Source: Arabidopsis thaliana (Eukaryota; Streptophyta; Magnoliopsida; Brassicales; Brassicaceae). From it: a DNA stretch of 64,000 bases. The notes beneath the pieces were generated by a model. That model made no database searches, was not told where the DNA came from, and saw nothing but the letters and a program-made list of their open reading frames with translations. Where the stretch lies: contig NC_003076.8 of assembly GCF_000001735.4 (NCBI RefSeq), forward strand, positions 13,519,835 to 13,583,834. Reading direction: 5' to 3'. Both the position numbers and the translations under genes were made by a program. Below are positions 23,349 through 33,940 of this stretch, piece by piece (the first letter of the stretch is position 1; the number at the start of each line of letters is the position of its first letter).

Positions 23349-24560
23349 GTCCGTAAACTTTGTTGCATAATCCTTCGTTATGGTCAGTATGTGGGAACTA
23401 TTCTCGGTCGTGGCTGTAGAGAAAAATTTTGAAGGACAGACCAACAACAAAACCACTTTATACAAGGTGGAAGTAATATCTTGTGAGGGTACCTTTTTCA
23501 GCATGATGTTTGGTGCCCACTTGGGAACTTTTTCGATATCGTAGGCCCATTAGGAAGTATTGATCTCGGAATTGCCTCTCGAAGCTCCATGACTGACGCG
23601 CTTGCTACTCACTGCCGTAGACGACATCAGCTTGACATGTTGACCATTATTGTAACGCCTCGACTGTCCCTACTAGTGGGCCCCACGTCCTCTCTCGGGC
23701 TCATGGCCCACTCTTGTCCGACGGTTAGTATGCTACGTCTGGGAGAGTTTAAAGACTTGTTACCGACCCTACAAATCACCACATGATTATTTCTCATGCT
23801 TTGTTCTCACCCGTATGGTTTCGACAATCACTTCCTGGAAGGTCACCAATCCTGAAACTACTCCAGCCCAAGCACGCTTAACTACGAAATTCTCTCAGGA
23901 CGTTTGACCAAAAATATAAGTGCATTTTGGTGACATAGGTGGCCAAATGAATTCTTTTAAACCTCTCAGCATGCACCACCATATTCCTTTAACCTGGATG
24001 TTACAATTATCAAAGATGAGCTTGACACTATCCGTAATAGGATCCTTCAAACTAGTCGAGATATCTCAATGTGGAAAAGGAAAAATGGCTCCTACAAGTT
24101 CAAGTTCTCGTCCCAACATACTTGGCACTTGAATCGGGAAGCAAATCCAAAATGTGATTGGTAATAAGGGAGTTTGGTTCCCCAACTCTACTCCTAAATT
24201 ATCTTTCTTAACTTGGATTGCTATTCAAAATCGTCTAGCTATTGAAGATAGTTTTTTCTTGTGGAATGTAGGAGCGAACGGAATTTGTGGAGATCGAATA
24301 TAGACAAGAAATCACTTGTTTTTCTCATGTTCTTACTCCTCCCAAGTTTGGACTACACGTGCCCAAGGCATTCTAGTTCACAGGTTCACAACAATTTGGG
24401 AAGCTCTACTTCCCTTACTCACGGATTCAAATACGTCACGACTTCACTCGTTCATCTATGGCGTGTACGTAACGGTCGACGTCACGAGAGATACCAATTA
24501 CATCACCAAGCTTACTTCGATGATTGACAAGAGTGTATGCAATCGACTTAGCCTAACTGT
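23349..24560 (+). pseudogene. LINE relic B, second part (to zf-RVT and 3' end)
   Basis: Continues relic B after the Athila insertion, matching relic A from about 14116 onward. It is interrupted by a solo LTR at 23651-24005. The zf-RVT region lies at about 24190-24400 (LFFSCSYSSQVWTTRA). It extends about 180 bp beyond the point where relic A is cut, so this copy keeps the original right boundary. Confidence 0.85.
23651..24005 (+). mobile_element. Solo LTR, 355 bp
   Basis: Starts TGTAACGCC and ends GGATGTTACA (TGTAAC/GTTACA inverted ends). It is flanked by the perfect 5-bp direct repeat ATTAT (23646-23650 and 24006-24010). Relic A lacks it and shows the empty site (about 14402-14410). It is far richer in G+C than its host LINE. 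The family was not identified. Confidence 0.85.
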
Positions 24561-25573
24561 TTCACCCATAGTTCCTAGTTTATACCTCTTTATATATTTT
24601 CTGATTTTTTAATTGTTATCAATTTTCATGATACATTTATTGTAAAATAGTTATTTTGGGAAATAAATTTTACATTCATGCAATACAAAAACCTATATAT
24701 AATTGAGATTTCTGACAATGCCATGAAAATATTTTTAATTGAACAAAACCAAATTTTATTGATTTTTCATTAAATTGTAAGCATTTCTTTACTTCTCATT
24801 CAAATTGTTAACATTAATTAACTTTGCCAAAATAGTCGAGTCGTTAAGTTTGGCTGAGAAAATAAATTAACGGTTAGTTAAAGTTCTTACACAAAGACTA
24901 AAAAATCACAAAAATCTCATTTAATATATTTCTTTTACGTAAAATATTATTGAATATAACTACACAAGAATGGTTAAAATTATTTTTTTATAAAATGATC
25001 TTTTACACATGTTAACAGCTTAAACAGTTAAAAAATAATCTTTTACACAAAGATTAAGAAATCACAAAATCTCATTGAATATTACAAATTTAACCAATAC
25101 AAAATATATTGTAAAATAAAGTTGGTCAGAAAATATTAAATACATTTATGTTTGCATTGAAAGTTCAAAACAAAACTTATTTTGCAACAAAAAAAAAAAC
25201 CTTAAACTACATAAAATTGAAACGTGGAGAGTAGATGTTAATCTACAAAACAAGATTTTCAGGGGAGACTTAACTCTGTTAATTTATTCTGTTTAGTCAA
25301 ATGACACAAGTTGGAATCCCAAAATTGTTTTAACATATTTTGATAATGGGCTAAAGGACTTGTTTTTCTTTAGGCAAAAAATTTATCGGGCTTAGTCTGC
25401 ATAAGAAGTCTAAAAATCAGTATACTATTGTGAAAAAACCGAGTTTCATGAGTCGTTGATATAAATCACAAAATTTAACTAATATGGTGGATAATGAGAG
25501 TATTGAGTCGATTTTAAATCAGAATGGCAAGTGAAAAGTACACTCAAACAATAAAAAAACTTTTAATGTTTAT
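24561..25573. other. AT-rich intergenic DNA, nothing recognised
   Basis: No coding frame, inverted repeat or element end that I could recognise. Confidence 0.6.
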
Positions 25574-26925
25574 GGCCATGTTTGTTTGTCCATCCACATG
25601 ATCCATCCAAATGGAGATGAAAAATGATGTTTGTTTTTGACAATTTAACAAGCATTTGGATGGATCATCTGGATGATACATCTGAATGAGTTTCTAAATT
25701 TAGGCAAATTTATGAAACTCATTTTGATGAATTTGATTAAACCATTTGGATGGAGATGGTTCATCCAAAAATAACAAAAGACTGATATACCCTCATTTAT
25801 AGTCATAATTTAAATAATTTTATTTTCTATAGATTTCTTATTTAATATTTTTTAAATTACATATTGAAACAAAAAAAACTCAAAAAATCATGAAATCACG
25901 GATTATTCTTTTATGTCAAAATCGTAAAATTGTGGAATTGTGTTTTTTGGCCAAAAACCGCAAAATCATAATTTTTGATGTAAAATTATAGAAATCGCTA
26001 TTCCACCTAAAATCATAAAACTATATTTACGCTGAAACCACTAAATTATATTTTCTTGCCAAAATGACGATATTATGTTTTCCCGCCAAAACTGCAAAAT
26101 CATGTTTTCCTGCCAAAATTGCAAAATCATTTTTCCCGCAAAATCATGTTTTCCCGCCAAAACCACAAAAATCTTATTTTTACGCCAAAAACGCAAAATC
26201 ATGTTTTTCCCGCCAAAACCATAAAATCATGTTTTCCGCCAAAACCGTAAAATCATGTTTTTTCGCAACACCGTAAAATTATGTTTCCCGCCAAAACCGC
26301 AAAATCATGTTTTTCCCGCCCAAACCGTAAAATCATGTTTTTCCCGCCAAAACCGCAAAATCATGTTTTTCCCGCCAAACCGCAAAATCATGTTTTCCTC
26401 GCCAAAACAGTAAAATCATGTTTTCCCGCCAAAACCATAAAATCATGTTTTCGCAAATCCGTAAAATCATGTTTTCCCGCCAAAACCGCAAACTCATGTT
26501 TTCCCGCCAAAATCGCAAAATCGTATTTTACTGCCAAAACCGTAAAATCGTGTATTCTCAGCAAACTGTAAAATCATATTTTTCCGCCAAAACCGTAAAA
26601 TCGTATTTTCCCGCCAAAACCGTAAAATCATATTTTCCCGCCAATATGTTTGGTATTGATAATGGGTAATAATGTTGAATATTTGTCATTTGTTAAAATG
26701 AAAACATGGGTATTTTAGTCATTTTTATCTAAATGAAAATGTGAATGAACTACAAAATGAAAATGTGAATGAACTACAAAATGATCAAACAAATAAAGAT
26801 CCATTTAAATGCATCATTTAGATTAAATTACAAATAATGAAACAAACATCATTCAAATGTATCATTCAAATGAATGTAAGTGGATCATTTGAATGGAAAT
26901 GATAAATGATGAAACAAACAGGGCC
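25574..26925. mobile_element. Non-autonomous DNA transposon (MITE) carrying an E2F-site array
   Basis: Terminal inverted repeats GGCCATGTTTGTTT (25574) and the inverse of GGCCCTGTTTGTTT (ending 26925), with TAT on both outer sides. Subterminal regions on both sides are packed with copies of ATCCATCCAAATG/ATCATTTGAATG-like motifs in both orientations, as expected for transposase-binding sites. No transposase. The centre (26055-26645) is a tandem repeat. The TIR style and 3-bp flank suggest the PIF/Harbinger group, but hAT is possible. Confidence 0.8.
26055..26645 (+). repeat. Tandem array (~27-bp unit) of E2F consensus sites
   Basis: The unit is about 27 bp and contains TTTTCCCGCCAAAA followed by a CCG(C/T)AAAATCATG spacer. 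By eye 13 units keep an exact TTTCCCGC core, of which 12 are TTTCCCGCC; others have one change. The unit translates open in several frames (repeated FPAKTAKSC), which is an artefact of the repeat. Confidence 0.9.
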
Positions 26926-27177
26926 TATGTTAACATACATTATTATGTTTTTAGCACTATTTATTTATACCACAATCACAAACATTGTTTTGTTCTTTAA
27001 AACAAAACTAATTAATGTAGTATACCACGTAGTATCTATATAAATCACAAAATATTTAGGTTAGGATCCTCTAAAAAATATAGACATAAGGATTTGGAAA
27101 AAAAAAGATTTGTGAACCAAGAAAATAACTAAACTTGTCAACAAAACCTTATTAAATTTGTCCAAATCAACTCAATA
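26926..27177. other. Short AT-rich spacer
   Basis: Unique-looking AT-rich sequence between the MITE and the Helitron; nothing recognised. Confidence 0.5.
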
Positions 27178-29407
27178 TCTATATATACATTTTTGTAGAC
27201 GTTTTTTGAAGATAATGTTGAAGATTTGAGCCATAATTCAACAATTAATTCAAATGGGTGGGTATAACCCGGTTTAACTCTGTTCGGATCTTGGATAACA
27301 TGTTTAATTCTGTTCTGATCTTGGATAACATTAATTTTTGGAAAAGTTACCTAAAAACTAATAATGAAAAACGAAATTAATTATTTAATTACCAAATTTA
27401 ATATAAACAATATCTCTAAACTAACCATATTTGTTATTTACCTTAACTAATTTCCTAAAATATTTCTACCTAATTTAAACATAAATATATAATTCTTCTT
27501 TCACTTTTATTTGATCTTATACTTTATTTATTTTGAATTTATATAAAATATATATAGTTAATAAAATATTATAGTTTTTTCTGCATATGATGTAATTCAA
27601 TTTTTTTTAAACGGACATATATTATTCAACCTATGAAGAAATAATATATGTACAATGTCGCACATCGCTTAGAAAAATTGGACAATGGTTCAGACCCATA
27701 TTATAAAAGGACCAAAATGATTCTGATTACGAATGAGCAGGAAGCTTGATTTATCAGGCGTCCAAAATTAAAATAGTTATCCGATTTACTCGGGGTTTTT
27801 ATTTTAAAGAATTGAAACTTTAAAATGTTTCAAGAAATTATAAATATTATAACTTAATCAAAATTTAAATATTATAATTTTATTATAAAGTTTATCTTTA
27901 AAAAATGCTTTAAATATTTATAATTTTAAAACTTATAATTTCTTGAAAACTTATAAATTGAATTTTAAAAGAAATTTAAACATTATAAATATATATAAAA
28001 TATATTAATACGAGACGATATATTACATGAAAAATCTTAAATATAATCAAGGTCGATATTGTATTTTTTGTAAGTTTCAAATTTTATAATATTGAAATTT
28101 ATAAGAAAATGACAAAATTATGTTTAATTTCACGGGACTGGGTTATATGGTAGGAAGGGTTTGGGTGGATAATAATTATGATTATACAATGTCCCACATC
28201 GCTTAAAAAAATTGGACAATGGTTCAGAGCCATACTATAAAAAGGACCAAAATGATTTAGATTAGGAATGAGCATGAAACTTGATTTATGAGGTGTCCAA
28301 AATTAAAATAGTTTGTTTACTAGGGTTATTTATTTTAAAGAATTGAAACTTTAAAAAGTTTCAAAAAATTATAAATTAAATTTTACAAGAAATTTAAACA
28401 ATATAAAATATATTAATATGGGACGATATACTGCGAGAGAAATCTTAGATATAACACTCAAAATTCAATGATGAAGTTTGGGTCAATATTAATCTTTTTT
28501 AAAGTTTCTAATTTTATAAATATTTGAAATTTATAATAAAATGACAAATTTGTGTTTAATTTCACGGGACGGGGTTATATGGTGTGACGGGTTTGAGTGG
28601 ATTATAACATGGGATGGTATGCTACGGAAAAAAACCTATAATTAACAATAATAATATAATTATATAATCTTAAATACTAAACAAAATTAACAATATTAAA
28701 AAAAAACACTTAAAACTTTAATTTTTTTAAAACACATTTCGATTCTTTTATAAGATTTTTCTCGCAGTACTACCACGGGTGAAATCCTAGAATTGACGGG
28801 TTTGAATCGATATTAATATGGGATGGTGTACTACGGATGATATTTTAGAATTGACTGGTTTAGGTTGATAATAATTTGCGATAGAATTAGGAGTGAAATC
28901 CTAGAATGACAATTAAAATATAATTACACAATTAAATACTACCACAGGTGAAATCTTAAAATTGACGGGCTTGATTCGATATTAATATGGGATGGTGTAC
29001 TACGAGTGAAATTTTAGAATTGACTGGTTTGGGTTGATAATAATTTGCGGTAGAACTAGAAGTGAAATCCTGGAATGACAATCAAGTTATTATTATACAA
29101 TTAAATACTAACACGGGTGAAATCCTAGAATTGACGGGTTTGATTCGATATTAATATGGGATGGTGTACTACGGGTGAAATCCGAGAAACAACAATCAAA
29201 ATACAATTATACAATATTAAACATTTAACAAAATAAACAAATACAACTGAAAACTTTAAAATTTGAGTTATAAAATTTCGTCTTGCGATGAATTATACAT
29301 TTAAATCAAACAATAGCATAAATTTATTAAATCATCCTAAAAAAGATTCAATTATTTTTTATTTAATGAAAATATAGGCCCGCGGTATACCGCATGTTAA
29401 TATCTAG
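27178..29407 (+). mobile_element. Non-autonomous Helitron (2.2 kb)
   Basis: The 5' end TCTATATATACATTTTTG is preceded by A (27177). The 3' end has a perfect palindrome GCGGTATACCGC, ends TCTAG at 29407 and is followed by T, as expected for A|TC...CTRR|T. The interior has no Rep/helicase frame. It carries degenerate internal repeats: a ~140-bp pair (27648-27790 and 28188-28325) and several copies of GGGATGGTGTACTACG- and GGGTGAAATCC-like motifs (28780-29190). The same 5' end occurs in the Helitron at 41684. Confidence 0.82.
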
Positions 29408-29508
29408 TTATACTTTATAACCCCAAAATAAGTTAAAAATATCATCAATACATAATTAAATCTTGTCCTCATAGACTATACTTGTCTATGAAATAATGAA
29501 CTAAAGTT

Positions 29509-30290
29509 TCATTTTTTGCCCTTTTCGCAATTGTTATCCTTCGAAGATTTTCTTCGTTTCACTGGTCGAGTACGCTTCTTCACGTAGTTATCGTCCAAAG
29601 GTTTCGGTATCTGAAATGAGAATTGAGAACGATTTACCCCTTCTCTCACGTATTCTGGGTGGTTGTCCAAGAAACTGCAAGTCAAAAATGAGGTTAAATT
29701 GCAAAATGATTCTATACATTGGTTTGCAAACTGGTAAGACATTGATACACTGATTCTCATCCCTAAAATCAGATATAAAAGAAAAAGACTATAGGAAAAG
29801 GAAACAAAGAGATGGAACGCCTACAGATAATCCTAAACTAGGAAATTCAAAGAGTGTTAACCTATGAGCTTTTTTTATAAATTACATAACAGTTGTTAGA
29901 AAATATTACCTTTGAACCTCAGCCGATGATCTTAGCCTCTCTCCTGATGGAGGAAAATAATAGCTGAATGACAATGAGAAAGCAAATTATAATAATATCA
30001 TTATGATTTTACATCATTGGAAAAAAAAAGTGACAAACTTACACGTCTGCGAATTTTGTGGATTCACTTCTAATATGGACAGAACGTGACCAGCCGGTGG
30101 GTATGGGAGGGATGCTAGGCCATGTATCACATGTTGTTCCATCTTGAGGAACATTACATGACATGTTTGGCGTCCAACCAGATGTTGTGCCGCAGACAAA
30201 TGGGGTTTGAAGTTGTGTTTCTTTGATTATATTGTAGTGTTGCATCGAAGGTATGAGCCTCCATTTCTTACAATCGGTGCACTGAACCAT
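29509..30290 (-). CDS. MBD12: CW zinc finger and methyl-CpG-binding-domain protein MBD12
   Basis: Coding exons on the complement are 30290-30043, 29963-29910 and 29674-29509. They total 468 nt, 155 aa plus stop, with GT/AG junctions at the same places as MBD2 exons 1-3 (the middle exon is 54 nt in both). The CW finger keeps C4, C7, C33, C45, W10 and W39. The MBD runs from about W67 to residue 130 (FADVYYFPPSG, FSFQIPKPL). The protein stops in exon 3 after a basic tail (KRRKSSKD, KGKK), so it lacks the fourth exon of MBD2. The chosen ATG begins inside the CW finger, and the open frame continues about 73 codons upstream without any ATG, with sequence that resembles the MBD2 N-terminus. It is a duplicate of MBD2, apparently shortened at both ends, and could be a functional small MBD protein or an ageing pseudogene. 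The length agrees with my memory of Arabidopsis MBD12. Confidence 0.85.
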
Positions 30291-30700
30291 AAAATCCTTA
30301 GGGACGCGCTTTGTTTTAGAGGCATGTGTGAGAAATTGGATTGGTGGCAGAGACTGGATAGGTTCCACATCTTCGTTTGGAAGAGTCTTGTTTCTAATAT
30401 CTGATTTTTCTATAAGGTCATCCCATTCACGGGTGTTGAGTTCATGACTTACAGATTCAAAAGTTGGTAGATGACGAAATAACTTGATAAGAACTACATG
30501 TAATACATGTTATATGGTTAACTTTATATGAAACCACAAGTGTTAACATGCATGCATCAAATTATAGTCAAATAAAGAACAGAAATGATAACTACGTAAT
30601 CATGGATCATTCGTCAAAATTTAGCGTCTCTATATATGAAAATTATAAGGGAACATGAACTAGAAGACAAAAAATCATAGTTATTGGAGCATCAGAAACA
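30291..30700 (-). promoter_or_regulatory. MBD12 upstream region, related to the MBD2 leader
   Basis: The first ~220 bases are open in the MBD12 frame (no ATG) up to a TAA near 30510. Beyond that the sequence resembles the MBD2 leader intron (shared CTAGTCTCTCTAT/GCGTCTCTATAT and AGAGAACATGA/AGGGAACATGA blocks). The duplication therefore included leader DNA. Confidence 0.5.
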
Positions 30701-30750
30701 TTATATGCCTAGGAATTTACGGGAATCAATAAATAAATTCAGAAAATATC

Positions 30751-30884
30751 AACGTGTTGTTGGCCCAGTGGTAAATCTCCCGGGTGGAGGTGCTGGATTT
30801 GAGTCACGTTGGGAGGGATCTCTTCTCCGAAAGAGATGTAGGGCTTTTGGTTTGAACTTCCAGATATTCAAAAAAAAAAAAAAA
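30751..30884 (+). mobile_element. tRNA-derived SINE, about 134 bp
   Basis: Perfect pol III box A GGCCCAGTGG at 30762-30771 and a near-consensus box B GATTTGAGTC at about 30796-30805. A poly(A) tail of about 15 A ends at 30884. Flanked by the direct repeat TCAGAAAATA (30739-30748 and 30885-30894). It sits about 460 bp upstream of the MBD12 ATG. Confidence 0.82.
30762..30805 (+). promoter_or_regulatory. SINE internal pol III promoter (A and B boxes)
   Basis: Box A matches RGYNNARNGG exactly. Box B deviates at two positions from GGTTCRANNC. Confidence 0.65.
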
Positions 30885-30894
30885 TCAGAAAATA

Positions 30895-32784
30895 ACAGAA
30901 AAAATACAACAAGTATCAAATATTTCATAGTAGAAACCCCATTTATTTCATTACCAGAAGAATCAATATACAGAAAACGATAATCTTACTTTTGAAAGGC
31001 GATCCTTAGGAGGAATAGATAAGAGAGCAAAAGAGAACGTTGCAGATCTCACTTTTGAAGAAGAGAAGAGATATCTAGATTTGTTGTGTTGCTAAGATGG
31101 TATCAAAGGGAGTTTATGTAGTAGACTCACAAAGGAAATGGAGCGGGCCGGTTTTAATTGAGTTAATTTCAAATAAGGCATTTGTCTTACAAATGTATTT
31201 GCTTTTAGGCACTTTTGACTCGGCATTCGAAAACTGGTACTATCATTACGTGAAAAGTCATCTTTCTCCTCATTCACTGGAGTCATCTTCTCCACTGAAA
31301 CTGCAATTCTCTTAGTTCACAAATTTTCTCATCTGCATCATTATTGTTTCCAATTTCGGCTGTTCTGTTTTACATTATGTAACATTTGTCGTCTTTAGTC
31401 CATCGTTTATCATCGGTAATTTGTATTTTCATCTTCATATAATGTAAAATATTATAATCTTCAACGGTTTTTGACACTCTCTTCTCTACTAAGAACGCAA
31501 CTATGGGTCTCAAAAGGTTTTGGAATACTTTACCAGCTTGTCTAACATTTACATACTGTAAATTGAATTGTTTGGGTTCCTAAATCCCAAACTAGGGTAT
31601 AGTTTTTACTAATGTTTAGACTCTGTACCATTTCCATACTGATAATTGAGAAGTTCTAGATATTATATTTGTTTCCTGCTTTCATACCAAGGTCAAAATC
31701 GTCAGAATCGAGTCAATAAGTTGCTACTGTTGAATCCTACTGTAGAAAATACCTCTTTTGAAAGAAACTTTTTTAAAATGCCCATTTTAGATATAAGCTC
31801 GTTTTAATTTAACTTCCAAAAATTATTCTGTTGACTTAGATTGATTTTTTTTTAACTAACGGTTTTTTTTAAAATAACGGTTTAAGCTGTTGACAAATTT
31901 TAAAAAAAAGGTTTTAACTAGGTGAATACCCGCATATACAATAACTACCCGCGCTTTTTCAAATGGTGTTTTGTATAAATATGAGCATAAGTTTAAGATA
32001 TCAGATATATATCAGGGATAAATGATTTGTTTTCTTATACAATAAGGTAAATATAATAGTGATATCAAAAAGAAAAATTAGTTTTGATACTTTTTAACAT
32101 ATTAAATTTTTTAAATAATAAATGGATTTATTATATTACCTTTTTAACATAAGATAAATGATAGCAATGTGTTTAACTTCTAAAATTAATAAATAAAGTT
32201 ACCAAAGATGAGAAGACATGTATTGACTCTCTAGTTAGATTCATTTTTTACTTTACCATATATATAAATATTACCAATAATAAATTATATATTATATAGA
32301 CACATATACTCACCATAAATAAAATTTTAATTATATTAACTCAAAAAGTAAATGAAATGCAGAAAGATTTAGTTTTTAATAAGTATTTTTGAGACTCTTT
32401 AACATATGTAAACTTTAAATAATGTAGGGGGTTTATATGTGTGCAATGTGTTAAAGTTTATAAATAAATAATGTTATCAAAGCTAATTAAGAAAATGTTT
32501 ATAAAAAATTAAGATTAATTATTCCTTTAATTTTGTATTAAAATGTTGCAAACAAATAAATGTCATATTATATTTACATAAAAAGATTATTCCTCAACTA
32601 TGATACTATCTGTGCATATACGACAATTACCTGCGGTGATTTTGAAAATGGTGTTTTGGACAAAAATTAGCAAAACTTTAAAATTTTTGATTTGGATTTG
32701 ATTTGGAAAATGGCTTATAACACTTCATCATTGACTATGCAAATTTAAGCTCGTAAAAAGTCAACATTATATATTGGGAAAATC
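30895..32784. other. AT-rich intergenic DNA with weak repeat traces
   Basis: No gene supported. Near 31918-31955 a Helitron-like end on the minus strand (CCGCATATACAATAACTACCCGCG, ending ACCTAG then T) may be present. A related motif recurs at about 32608-32650. A short stretch at 31020-31310 has leader-like composition but no protein homology I can name. Confidence 0.45.
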
Positions 32785-33192
32785 ATGTTTTTAATCTTCA
32801 AAGTGGTAGTGGGTAGCACTTTAAACCTTGACATATTTTCACTAGCACAACAATCATATTCAGCCTTACAAGCGGAGGTCTTGGGATTTCTACACGCTCT
32901 ACAAATGGTTTGGATTCATGGTTATCGGTACTTTTGGTTTGAAGGAGACAACTTGGAGCTAAAAAATCTAATTAACAAGATTGAAGATCATCATCTCCTT
33001 GATACCATGCTATATGACATTCGGTTTTGGATGGCTAAGTTACCTTATTCATCGATCGGTCATGTCACAACTATCACGTTTCGCAGCGTCAATGCCCAAT
33101 TTGTATCAAATCTTTAATGTACCGCCTAGATGGTTACTGAATTATTTGTACTATCCATTTACAATATAATAAAGTCAGATGTTAAAAAAAAA
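32785..33192 (+). pseudogene. LINE RNase H (RVT_3) fragment with poly(A)
   Basis: A 110-aa frame with ALQAEVLGFLHALQMVW and YFWFEGDNLELKNLI, the E and D motifs of the RNase H domain found at the end of plant LINE ORF2. It loses its last acidic motif, ends in an early stop and is followed by an A-run at 33185-33194, probably the LINE 3' tail. It is 5'-truncated, as is usual for LINEs. Confidence 0.75.
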
Positions 33193-33195
33193 AAA

Positions 33196-33940
33196 CCTCC
33201 AAACTAATTTTACTAACACTTTAAACCTCCATCTTAAGTTTTCTCTTTATGTAGCCCTAAAAGATAACAGAAAAGTTTCTCCTGTAAAAATAAAACAAGT
33301 TTTTTTTTCACGAAATAGTTTTACTTTTTGACGTGAAATAATATTTGTGTGTCCCGTCAATCAAAATATTTTTATTTTTGATGTAAAAAATGATCTACTT
33401 TTACATTTTGACGTTAAAAAAATGATACAGTTTTACATTTTGACGTTAAATAGTTTTTTTTGTCCCGTCATTCGAAACAGTTTTACTTATTGATGTTAAA
33501 AAAACTAAAAAACAAGTTTTACTATAAACCTTGAAACTTATTTTACGAATACTGTAAACCTCAAAATAAATTTTCAGTTTGGATCTCCCTAAAAGATAAC
33601 AAAACAATAACTCCCGTCAACAGAAAAGTAAAATGTGTTTTTCTCCTTTTTTTGACGTCAAAAAATAAAAGTATGTAATGTCAAAAAGTAAAATAAAATT
33701 ATTTTTAAAGTCAAAAAAGTTAAACTATTTTTTTCACGTTCAAAGTAAAAATAGTTTGATAGACGGGACACAAATATTATTAACCTCAAAAAGTAAAATT
33801 ATTTCGTTAAACAAAATACGTTTAATTTTTCATTGATGGGTGTTACGGTTCCGTTATCTTTTATGGCGAAACAAATAGAAAAATTAGTTTGGAGGTTTTA
33901 AGTGTTAGTAAAATTAGTTTGGAGGTTTATAGTGCTAGTG
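33196..33940. mobile_element. Long inverted-repeat (foldback-type) element
   Basis: The left end CCTCCAAACTAATTTTACTA is inverted at the right end (33897-33925), and homology continues inward through AAAAGATAAC. A third copy of the arm lies at about 33525-33600, so the structure may be a nested dimer. The interior holds many TTTTGACGT/ACGTCAAAA-like units in both orientations. No coding capacity. MULE or foldback type; family unknown. Confidence 0.7.

Noticed and set aside
26064..26669. Open frames rich in FPAKTAKSC repeats, and a CRISPR-like look
   Set aside because: They arise from the ~27-bp tandem repeat. Units are contiguous and variable with no unique spacers, and the genome is a plant, so neither a protein nor a CRISPR array is supported.
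31092..31315. PBS-like ATGGTATCAAAGG at 31096 and overlapping short frames
   Set aside because: Only 9-10 of 12 bases fit the copia primer site, and no LTR or gag was found beside it.
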